A stretch of 6,056 nucleotides of DNA from Prolixibacteraceae bacterium UBA6162 (lineage in GTDB: Bacteria > Bacteroidota > Bacteroidia > Bacteroidales > Prolixibacteraceae): contig DIUI01000131.1 in the NCBI GenBank assembly GCA_002428215.1, forward strand, positions 1 through 6,056, read 5' to 3'. Position numbers and translations under genes: made by a program. Shown piece after piece: positions 1 to 4,862 of this stretch. The number at the start of each line of letters is the position of its first letter. The stretch's first letter is position 1. Below the pieces are notes generated by a model that saw only the letters and a program-made list of their open reading frames with translations, did not search any database and had not been told where the DNA came from.

Positions 1-644
1 GGGGAAATCAAAGCGGTAGCCATCGAGATCTCGAGATAGCCATCGAGCAGGTGGAGTTTTCCGAGCGAAATATCATAGAGGCGGTCGAAGCCTGAGCCGG
101 CATCGGGCTCCATTCGGGTAACCACCAGCGACTGCTTGCCATCGAAAAGCCCGAGCGGCAATACCAGTTGCAGCTCATCGCCCACCTGGAGGGTAAGGGT
201 TTCGTGCAGTGTGGTGATGCGTGCCCGCAGCAGCACCTCGCCTTTCGATCCGGCAAACCCAAAGCTTCGGGGCTCCCCGAACAGGAAGTACCAGATGGAC
301 CCCAGGGCCATGAACAGAAGCCCCAGAATCAGGGCATATCTGAGCAGCGAGGGTCTTGCAGCAGATTGGGCCGGCCGGTGTGGCCCCACAGGTGGTGGAG
401 GCGGAACAGTGGGGGGCAGCCGCATCTCTTCGGCTGGCACCACTGCCGGTGGAATACCCGGTGGCTCAACAGTTTGGGAGGCACCGCAATGGGTGCAGAA
501 CTTGCTTCCGGCATCGAAATCGTTGCCACACTGGCGGCAGGTTTGAAGTCCGTTGGGGGGTACCTTTTCTCCGCAGGAGGTACAGAACTGTATGCCCTGC
601 TGCAGCGGGGCTTTGCAATGGGGACAATGGTTACCTCGTTCCAT
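1..644 (-). CDS. Double zinc-ribbon membrane protein, 3' end beyond window
   Basis: This minus-strand reading frame starts at ATG 644 and stays open to the window edge, giving 214 residues and no stop. Residues 7-24 (C7, C10, C21, C24) and 36-53 (C36, C39, C50, C53) form two CxxC-x10-CxxC zinc ribbons of the short, membrane-protein-associated type. A Pro-rich linker follows (about 61-98, including a run of five prolines). One hydrophobic segment (about 102-122) is probably a transmembrane helix. The region after it, likely outside the cytoplasm, is not one I recognise. By analogy with other zinc-ribbon/TM proteins the ribbons should lie in the cytoplasm, but no specific function can be given. 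The frame is open for some codons upstream of 644, but ATG 644 leads straight into the first ribbon and lies 25 nt after a good -7 element. A 20-bp-period repeat near the left edge may disturb the frame of the last residues seen. Confidence 0.85.
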   Translation of the reverse strand, partial: MERGNHCPHCKAPLQQGIQFCTSCGEKVPPNGLQTCRQCGNDFDAGSKFCTHCGASQTVEPPGIPPAVVPAEEMRLPPTVPPPPPVGPHRPAQSAARPSLLRYALILGLLFMALGSIWYFLFGEPRSFGFAGSKGEVLLRARITTLHETLTLQVGDELQLVLPLGLFDGKQSLVVTRMEPDAGSGFDRLYDISLGKLHLLDGYLEISMATALIS

Positions 645-668
645 ACTATATTGGTTTTCGCAGGTAAT

Positions 669-676
669 CAAATATA
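669..676 (-). promoter_or_regulatory. Bacteroidota -7 promoter element for zinc-ribbon gene
   Basis: The minus strand reads TATATTTG, an exact match to TAnnTTTG. Transcription would begin near position 660-663, leaving a leader of roughly 17-20 nt before ATG 644. No clear -33 TTG at standard spacing is visible. A pair of direct repeats lies further upstream (705-732). Confidence 0.5.
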
Positions 677-701
677 TTGAAAGAGGATGTTCGCTTACCG
701 C

Positions 702-732
702 CAAATCGTACAATTCTATTGCACATCGTACA
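702..732 (-). repeat. Direct repeat pair, 20-bp period, upstream of promoter
   Basis: On the minus strand TGTACGATNTG occurs twice, beginning at 732 and at 712, so the copies are exactly 20 bp apart (about two helical turns). The variable N is G in one copy and T in the other. The pair lies just upstream of where the -33 region of the promoter at 669-676 should be. That is where an activator dimer could bind, but this function is inferred from position only. Confidence 0.4.
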
Positions 733-785
733 TTTGTGGAGGAGGCAGCACCAGGGAAGTTGCTATTGCCTGGTTGCCATGGTAA

Positions 786-1109
786 CTATCGGGCACACGC
801 TACGCAGAAGAGACTCTCGGGCCGAAACAAAATCCGCCCCAACGGTATAGGTTTATGGCATTGCCGGCACAATCCAAATTCGGGAGATCCGTAGCCTTCG
901 AGCACACGCTCCAGATCGTGCAGTTTCCGCTCGGCTTGTCGCATTGAAGCCTCTGTAACACTCCGGTTGTTAATCGCATCCATGCGCGACACCCTGCCAA
1001 TGGCGCAGTCGGGAGCCTCGGGGCGGGTGAGTTCGCGGTACTCCTCGATCAGTTTTTTGGTTTTGCTGATTTCGGTGTTCAGCTTCTCTCTCATTTCGGT
1101 GGGGTCCAT
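786..1109 (-). CDS. TraR/DksA-family zinc-finger protein
   Basis: The protein has 107 residues and ends with TAG. The C-terminus carries a four-cysteine zinc finger C81-x2-C84-x17-C102-x2-C105, the hallmark of the DksA/TraR family. Residues 1-30 and 50-72 are charged and helical, fitting the coiled-coil hairpin. The GRVSRMDAIN segment (38-47) sits at the expected hairpin tip, where acidic residues of DksA reach into the RNA polymerase secondary channel. Family members modulate transcription initiation, often with ppGpp. This one is shorter than the roughly 150 residues of E. coli DksA and is closer to the small DksA-like proteins, so I give no gene symbol. An in-frame TGA just upstream rules out an earlier start than ATG 1109. 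Met6 (ATG at 1094) is the alternative, because the -7 element nearly abuts ATG 1109. The gene is transcribed toward the zinc-ribbon gene, which has its own promoter. Confidence 0.88.
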   Translation of the reverse strand: MDPTEMREKLNTEISKTKKLIEEYRELTRPEAPDCAIGRVSRMDAINNRSVTEASMRQAERKLHDLERVLEGYGSPEFGLCRQCHKPIPLGRILFRPESLFCVACAR

Positions 1110-1113
1110 CCCT

Positions 1114-1121
1114 CAAAGGTA
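1114..1121 (-). promoter_or_regulatory. -7 promoter element for DksA-like gene
   Basis: The minus strand reads TACCTTTG, an exact TAnnTTTG match. A TTGTTGTTG stretch about 16-20 nt upstream could supply the -33 contact. The element ends only 4 nt before ATG 1109, so transcription would start at or just inside the annotated start codon. Either the mRNA is leaderless or translation starts at Met6. Confidence 0.45.
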
Positions 1122-1241
1122 AAAAACTACCCCGGAACCAACAACAACCCCTGCAGGGCCGGAGTCAGACAACCGTCGCCACCGGCGGGAACCCGATGCC
1201 CACGAATCACCACATTGGAGCGGAGAGCGGGCAAACCTGCC

Positions 1242-1281
1242 AAAAATAAAAAACCTTCTGCCGGCCAAAGCCAACAGAAGG
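1242..1281 (-). terminator. Rho-independent terminator of tRNA-Cys
   Basis: On the minus strand a 12-bp stem (arms 1270-1281 and 1254-1265, with two G-U pairs) closes a 4-nt loop (1266-1269). It is followed by a T-rich tract with one interruption (1253 down to 1242). It begins 12 bases after the encoded CCA of tRNA-Cys, so this tRNA is transcribed separately from the DksA-like gene. Confidence 0.92.
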
Positions 1282-1293
1282 ATCGTTCAAATT

Positions 1294-1367
1294 TGGAGGT
1301 TCCTGGCGGATTCGAACCGCCGTACACGGTTTTGCAGACCGTTGCCTAACCACTCGGCCAAGGAACC
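1294..1367 (-). tRNA. tRNA-Cys (anticodon GCA), CCA encoded
   Basis: The cloverleaf folds completely on the minus strand. The acceptor pairs GGTTCCT (1361-1367) with AGGAACC (1298-1304). The D arm is GCC/GGC closed, the anticodon stem is ACGGT/ACCGT, and the loop CTGCAAA carries anticodon GCA (1333-1335). The T arm is GGCGG-TTCGAAT-CCGCC. The discriminator base at 1297 is U, the identity base expected for tRNA-Cys. The next three bases (1296-1294) read CCA, so the 3' end appears to be encoded. The length is 71 nt without CCA and 74 nt with it. Confidence 0.97.
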
Positions 1368-1429
1368 CAGGCTGATAAGACATCCCTGCCACAGTATAAA
1401 CCCATCAGCAGGTTGCCTCAGAACGGCTG

Positions 1430-1437
1430 CAAAGATA
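1430..1437 (-). promoter_or_regulatory. -7 promoter element for tRNA-Cys
   Basis: The minus strand reads TATCTTTG, an exact TAnnTTTG match, with a TTG further upstream at somewhat short spacing (14 nt between TTG and TA). Transcription from here would give a 5' leader of about 55 nt before the mature tRNA, to be removed by RNase P. The intervening 1368-1429 contains no other feature I can identify. Confidence 0.5.
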
Positions 1438-1511
1438 GCAAATTTTACTTTCAACGGCGCGTTGTCGTGGAGTTGTACGGCAATTTAAAGCCATTTTGAA
1501 ATAGACAATAC

Positions 1512-1925
1512 TCAATTAAAAAGGCCATGCCTGCGCAGCCGTTCGCGGTTGTAGGGATCTTTCAGCAGGGCGACATCGGCCGGGAGCAATGCTTCGGGCA
1601 ATCCCTCTGGAATTTCGACCCAGGCAGATTCGGTGTGTTCGGTAAGGACAATCGTTTCGGTTTCGATCCACCGGCATAAAAAAGGCTGCAACAGCAACTC
1701 CCTTGCCGGATACTGATGGTATACAGGCCGGAGAGGCTCCACGATATCGACGGCAATGCAAAGCTCCTCCATCACTTCACGCTGCAGGGCCTCGGGGGGT
1801 GTTTCACCCGCCTGAATTTTTCCGCCCGGAAACTCCCACATTCCGGCGTGACCGGAGCCCGGTCCGCGTTGGGTAACCAGAATACGGTTATCCCTGACAA
1901 TTAAAGCACACACTACCTGTTTCAT
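1512..1925 (-). CDS. Nudix hydrolase, MutT-like (8-oxo-dGTP/(d)NTP pyrophosphatase)
   Basis: The protein has 137 residues, a usual length for MutT-type enzymes, and ends with TGA. The Nudix box GX5EX7REUXEEXGU lies at residues 35-57: G35, E41, R49, E50, E53 and E54 are all present, so the Mg-binding glutamates are intact. The glycine near the end of the motif is replaced by C56, a position that varies in the family. The preceding WEFPGGK segment (30-36) and the N-terminal CALIV strand are typical of the MutT/CTP-pyrophosphohydrolase branch. Such enzymes hydrolyse damaged nucleoside triphosphates such as 8-oxo-dGTP to the monophosphate, limiting mutation. The true substrate cannot be read from the sequence. 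The start ATG 1925 precedes the usual beta strand directly. The gene is divergent from the helical-repeat gene at 1980. Confidence 0.92.
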   Translation of the reverse strand: MKQVVCALIVRDNRILVTQRGPGSGHAGMWEFPGGKIQAGETPPEALQREVMEELCIAVDIVEPLRPVYHQYPARELLLQPFLCRWIETETIVLTEHTESAWVEIPEGLPEALLPADVALLKDPYNRERLRRHGLFN

Positions 1926-1979
1926 AAAATATCGATCGGATAAACCGCTGGCACGAATTTACATTTTATCTTTATACCT
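1926..1979. promoter_or_regulatory. Divergent promoter region, Nudix / helical-repeat gene
   Basis: These 54 bp must hold the promoters of both divergent genes. On the plus strand, TATCTTTA (1967-1974) matches TAnnTTTG except for the last base and ends 5 nt before ATG 1980. On the minus strand, TAAATTCG (1961-1954) matches with one mismatch and would give a leader of about 20-25 nt for the Nudix gene. Neither is perfect, so the exact assignments are tentative. Confidence 0.35.
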
Positions 1980-2513
1980 ATGGAAAAAACCGCGCTGATT
2001 CGGTTGCTCGATCTCTTCGAAACCTTAGTGTTGGCCCATGAGGTATTGTCAGATGCCGACAAAAACCTGCCGTTGCTGATGGAGGTAGCCCTTACGGGTA
2101 CGCCAAGGCATCGCTGGCGGGCGGCTTTTGTGGCAGATCTCATTGAGCGCATGCGACCCGGATTGCTCCATCCCTGGATTGAAGCCATAACCCAAAAGCT
2201 GGCTGCAGAAACACATTCCGGATGTCTAAGGCAGTATCTGAAAACCATCAGCCTCTACCCTATCAGGCAAGAACATCAGGGATTTCTGGCCGATTACTGT
2301 CTGGAGCTGCTGGACAAGAAAGTGCCACCAGCCGTAAAGGCCCATGCAATGCAGATACTCTACCACCTGTCGGAGATGCAACCCGATCTGAAACCGGAAC
2401 TTCTGGAGGTATTCGGGTTCCTGTTGGAGCAGAACGAATCAGCCGGTATCAATGCCCGCGCGCGCAATCTGGCCCGGAAACTTTCGGCCGAGTTGCGCCT
2501 CCCGATGCGATAA
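1980..2513 (+). CDS. Conserved-looking HEAT-like helical-repeat protein, function unknown
   Basis: The protein has 177 residues with no signal peptide, membrane segment or catalytic motif. It appears to be almost entirely alpha-helical. Successive amphipathic helix pairs can be placed at about 6-38, 43-76, 80-110, 113-130 and 135-172. The WRAAFVADLIERMRPGLLHPWI stretch (46-67) resembles one HEAT/armadillo-type repeat as found in Bacteroidota HEAT-repeat hypothetical proteins. I do not recognise a named family. Such folds usually bind proteins. The start ATG 1980 immediately follows the divergent promoter region shared with the Nudix gene, and TAA ends the gene about 100 bp before tRNA-Gln. 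Its G+C content matches the neighbouring housekeeping genes (31 of 60 bases in 2041-2100), so it looks native. The helix limits are estimated by eye. Confidence 0.75.
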   Translation: MEKTALIRLLDLFETLVLAHEVLSDADKNLPLLMEVALTGTPRHRWRAAFVADLIERMRPGLLHPWIEAITQKLAAETHSGCLRQYLKTISLYPIRQEHQGFLADYCLELLDKKVPPAVKAHAMQILYHLSEMQPDLKPELLEVFGFLLEQNESAGINARARNLARKLSAELRLPMR

Positions 2514-2576
2514 GGTACAACTTTAAAGATGGCATCAGTTTTTTTCAGGGAGGTGAAGGGTTACAATAAAAATTAC

Positions 2577-2584
2577 TATTTTTG
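2577..2584 (+). promoter_or_regulatory. -7 promoter element for tRNA-Gln
   Basis: TATTTTTG is an exact TAnnTTTG match, 31 nt upstream of the mature tRNA-Gln. Transcription would start near 2589-2591, giving a 5' leader of about 25 nt. The -33 region is weak: a TTA about 16 nt upstream rather than TTG. Confidence 0.55.
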
Positions 2585-2614
2585 CGCCGTCTTTCAAACA
2601 AAAGACATCGTGAT

Positions 2615-2687
2615 TGACCTATGGTGTAACTGGCAACACGTCTGATTTTGGTTCAGAAGAGTCTAGGTTCGAGCCCTAGTAGGTCAA
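2615..2687 (+). tRNA. tRNA-Gln (anticodon UUG)
   Basis: A 73-nt cloverleaf is present. The acceptor pairs TGACCTA (2615-2621) with TAGGTCA (2680-2686). The anticodon stem is TCTGA/TCAGA (2641-2645 and 2653-2657), closing loop TTTTGGT with anticodon TTG at 2648-2650. The T arm is CTAGG-TTCGAGC-CCTAG. The first acceptor pair U1-A72 is the weak pair characteristic of glutamine tRNAs. The discriminator is A2687. The following bases are CTT, so CCA is not encoded here, unlike tRNA-Cys in the same window. Confidence 0.96.
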
Positions 2688-2706
2688 CTTGTAACAATTG
2701 TAAATG

Positions 2707-2742
2707 CAGGAGTATGATTAGTTTTCATACTCCTGTTTTTTT
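2707..2742 (+). terminator. Rho-independent terminator of tRNA-Gln
   Basis: An 11-bp perfect stem (2707-2717 with 2725-2735) closes a 7-nt loop and is followed by seven T residues (2736-2742). It lies 19 nt after the tRNA, so transcription should end before the AbiE operon, which therefore needs its own promoter. Confidence 0.92.
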
Positions 2743-2815
2743 GCAAGCTGTTTATTTACCAATTATTAAATAAAATCTAACTTGGGCAGCCACACTACTC
2801 ATATTGGATTTTTTT

Positions 2816-2851
2816 TAATAAATACTTTTTCGATTTAAACTATATTTATTA
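2816..2851. promoter_or_regulatory. Candidate AbiEi operator: 9-bp inverted repeat
   Basis: TAATAAATA (2816-2824) and TATTTATTA (2843-2851) form a perfect 9-bp inverted repeat with an 18-bp spacer. The right arm overlaps the first bases of the -7 element at 2850-2857. AbiEi antitoxins are known in other systems to bind inverted repeats in their own promoter and repress it, so the placement fits autoregulation. The region is very AT-rich, so a chance match is possible. Confidence 0.35.
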
Positions 2852-2857
2852 CTTTTG
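2850..2857 (+). promoter_or_regulatory. -7 promoter element for the AbiE operon
   Basis: TACTTTTG is an exact TAnnTTTG match ending 7 nt before ATG 2865. The -33 zone contains TTTTTCG rather than a clean TTTG. Transcription would begin at about 2862-2864. This favours either a leaderless mRNA from ATG 2865 or translation from the second in-frame ATG at 2874. Confidence 0.5.
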
Positions 2858-2864
2858 ATTCAAA

Positions 2865-3641
2865 ATGGGTAGTATGGCTACGCAAAATGAATACAAATTA
2901 AGAACTCTTTTCCAGGAGATGCAACCAGGACACATTGTAACTACTTCATGGTTAAACGAAAAAGGCATTTCAAAAGACCTCAAGAAGTATTATTTAAAGA
3001 GCGGTTGGTTAGAAGCCATCGGGAGGGGTGCATACAAGAAACCGGGAGATCATATTGAATGGCAGGGCGCATTAAATGCCATACAAAAACACTCAGAAAC
3101 CAAAGTCCATGTTGGAGGCTTGACTGCACTATCCCTACAGGGATTTAGTCACTATGTAAGGTTGAATTCTGAAGCATTGCATCTGTTTACCCCGGTGAAT
3201 GAAAAATTGCCCAAATGGTTCTCAGATCATAGCTGGAACTATGCGTTGTTGCACAAGCAGAGTAATTTTTTACCTGAAGATATGGGATTAAGGCAAATAG
3301 AGGTGACTTCTATTCCGGTTAAGATTTCAACGCCTGAAAGAGCAATTATGGAATGTTTGCTCCTTGCCCCTCAAATGTTAGATTTAACGGAATGCTACCA
3401 ATTGTTGGAAGGGCTGGCAAATTTGAAACCCAAACTTGTTTCTGAATTATTGGTCAATTGCAGTTCAGTAAAAGTAAAGCGGTTGTTTTTGTATCTGGCT
3501 GAGCGAATAAACCATCAGTGGTTTCACTTTCTGACAACCGACAACATTGACCTTGGAAAAGGACACCGAACGCTGGCAACCAAAGGCGTTTATAATGCAA
3601 AATATATGATTTCAATACCCAAAGAACTGGAACAGCTGTGA
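2865..3641 (+). CDS. AbiEi-type antitoxin / transcriptional repressor (type IV TA)
   Basis: The protein has 258 residues. Residues about 10-60 form the N-terminal winged-helix domain typical of AbiEi antitoxins: a short helix, then SWLNEKGIS, then KKYYLKSGWLEAIGRGAYKKPG, the last part being the wing. The C-terminal AbiEi domain follows, with the recognisable GGLTALSLQG segment (84-93) and STPERAIMECLL (155-166). In characterised AbiE systems this protein represses its own operon and counteracts AbiEii without forming a stable complex with it (type IV). Antitoxin first and toxin second, with a 4-bp overlap at 3638-3641, is the standard order. The start may be ATG 2865 or ATG 2874, since both precede the domain. 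The composition is clearly more AT-rich than the flanking genes, which suggests transfer. I do not give a symbol because the homology is at family level only. Confidence 0.88.
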   Translation: MGSMATQNEYKLRTLFQEMQPGHIVTTSWLNEKGISKDLKKYYLKSGWLEAIGRGAYKKPGDHIEWQGALNAIQKHSETKVHVGGLTALSLQGFSHYVRLNSEALHLFTPVNEKLPKWFSDHSWNYALLHKQSNFLPEDMGLRQIEVTSIPVKISTPERAIMECLLLAPQMLDLTECYQLLEGLANLKPKLVSELLVNCSSVKVKRLFLYLAERINHQWFHFLTTDNIDLGKGHRTLATKGVYNAKYMISIPKELEQL

Positions 3642-4561
3642 TATCCGAAAATTACAAGGCACAAGTCAATTTGCTGCTTCAAATCTTGCCATACGTTGCA
3701 AAAGAAGAAATATTTGCATTAAAAGGAGGTACTGCAATCAATCTTTTCGTGCGCGAAATGCCTCGATTATCTGTGGATATTGACCTCACTTACATCCCTG
3801 TTGATTCGAGAGAAATTGCACTACAAAACATAGAGGAAGCTTTAAACCGGATAAAAACAGATATCATTAAAAATTTATCAGATATGCGGGTGCATCCGGT
3901 TCCATTAATTGGAGGGACCGATGTAAAACTGAATTGCCAAAGCCGCAATGCCCAAATAAAGATTGAGGTCAATACCATTACCAGAGGAATAATATTTCCA
4001 ACAAAATTAATGCAGGTCGTTGATTCAGTTCAGGATGAATTTGGAAAATTTGCTGCAATAAATATAGTTTCTCTTGCAGAACTCTTTGGTGGTAAAATAT
4101 GTGCTGCTTTGGACAGACAACATCCACGGGATTTATTCGATGTAAAATTACTTTTCGAAAATGAAGGATTCACTGACAACATCTGGGAAGGTTTCAAATT
4201 AGGCTTGATGAGCCATTTTAAACCGATAAATGAATTACTAACTCCAATACTGAAGGACCAAAAAACGGCGTTTGAAAACCAATTCGCAGGAATGACATTT
4301 AAACCATTTACTTACGAAGATTATGAAAACACACGAAGTACGCTTGTCGATAGCATTCAGCAAAGACTAACCGTTGACGACAAAAAATTCTTATTAAGTT
4401 TTGAATCAGGGCTGCCCCAATGGAATTTATTTCCTTATGAATTGATCAAAGAGTTGCCTGCGGTAAAATGGAAATTACTGAATATTCAAAAACTCAAAGA
4501 AACCAATCCCAAAAAGCATGAAGGAATGATTAATGATCTCATTAAAACTCTTAAACTTTAG
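3638..4561 (+). CDS. AbiEii/AbiGii-family nucleotidyltransferase toxin
   Basis: The protein has 307 residues and starts at GTG 3638, overlapping the antitoxin stop by 4 bp (GTGA), which implies translational coupling. The nucleotidyltransferase core is clear: LKGGTAINL (28-36), then S45-x-D47-I-D49 as the metal-binding DxD, a KIEV strand (108-111), and the family segment ELFGGKICAALDR (148-160) followed by PRDLFDV (163-169). These are the conserved blocks of the DUF1814/AbiEii family, and the key residues look intact, so the toxin is probably active. AbiEii causes abortive infection/growth arrest. Related MenT toxins transfer pyrimidine nucleotides to tRNA 3' ends, but whether this branch does so is unknown. 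The gene is AT-rich (22 G+C of 60 in 4201-4260), against 34 of 60 in 5221-5280 of the transporter. It ends at TAG 4559-4561 with no obvious terminator directly after it. Confidence 0.92.
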   Translation: MISENYKAQVNLLLQILPYVAKEEIFALKGGTAINLFVREMPRLSVDIDLTYIPVDSREIALQNIEEALNRIKTDIIKNLSDMRVHPVPLIGGTDVKLNCQSRNAQIKIEVNTITRGIIFPTKLMQVVDSVQDEFGKFAAINIVSLAELFGGKICAALDRQHPRDLFDVKLLFENEGFTDNIWEGFKLGLMSHFKPINELLTPILKDQKTAFENQFAGMTFKPFTYEDYENTRSTLVDSIQQRLTVDDKKFLLSFESGLPQWNLFPYELIKELPAVKWKLLNIQKLKETNPKKHEGMINDLIKTLKL

Positions 4562-4808
4562 CGCAAAAAAGGTGTGTTTATTAGTCAATAATATACCAGC
4601 CTTGTATAACCGAAGGATACCTGTGATTTCTCTTTTGCCTCTTAGGATTTATCGACAACAAAAGATCATTAAAATTCTCAAGTAACAAATTTTACAACAG
4701 TTGGTTTGGTTCAACCTTAGCATACCAGATCCTAAAGGTACGATTCGCCTAAGCCTCCCGCAATGAAACCCGATTGGGATTCGAACACCGATTAAAGCAA
4801 GCCGCCGC
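4562..4808. other. Gene-free stretch between AbiE operon and transporter
   Basis: I see no plausible coding region, RNA gene or strong hairpin here. Base composition changes from AT-rich on the left to mixed toward about 4720, so the right boundary of the inserted AbiE segment probably lies inside it. Two weak matches to the tRNA-Gln region occur: GTAACAA at 4682-4688 (also at 2691-2697, just after the tRNA) and TTTGGTTCA at 4705-4713 (also at 2647-2655, within the tRNA). Neither is long enough to call an attachment site. Confidence 0.6.
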
Positions 4809-4839
4809 AAAAAAAGGGGAAAGCCCATGCCCTCCCCTT
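4809..4839 (-). terminator. Rho-independent terminator of the POT transporter
   Basis: On the minus strand a 9-bp stem (4829-4837 with 4816-4824, including two G-U pairs), extended by two A-T pairs, closes a 4-nt loop (4825-4828). A run of T residues follows (4815 down to 4809). It lies 24 bp after the transporter stop codon. Confidence 0.9.
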
Positions 4840-4862
4840 CTATTATGCAGTGGAATAAATTA

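Noticed and set aside
136..680. Plus-strand reading frames of 136 and 170 residues at the left end
   Set aside because: They are antisense to the zinc-ribbon gene, whose eight regularly spaced cysteines show the true frame.
750..774. Possible terminator hairpin after the DksA-like gene (6-bp stem, ACCAGG/CCTGGT)
   Set aside because: The stem is short with a 13-nt loop, and no T tract follows on the minus strand.
772..787. Near-palindrome GTTGCCATGGTAAC just after the DksA-like stop codon
   Set aside because: It is an imperfect 14-bp palindrome with no further copy seen in the window and no associated promoter. It is easily due to chance.
2743..2815. AT-rich region between the tRNA-Gln terminator and the AbiE promoter, searched for an attachment site or small gene
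   Set aside because: Only low-complexity A/T inverted repeats are present. No reading frame or recognisable site was found.
4765..4800. tRNA T-arm-like ATTCGAAC motif and repeated CGATT
   Set aside because: The flanking bases do not pair into a T stem on either strand, so it is not a tRNA or a clear tRNA fragment.
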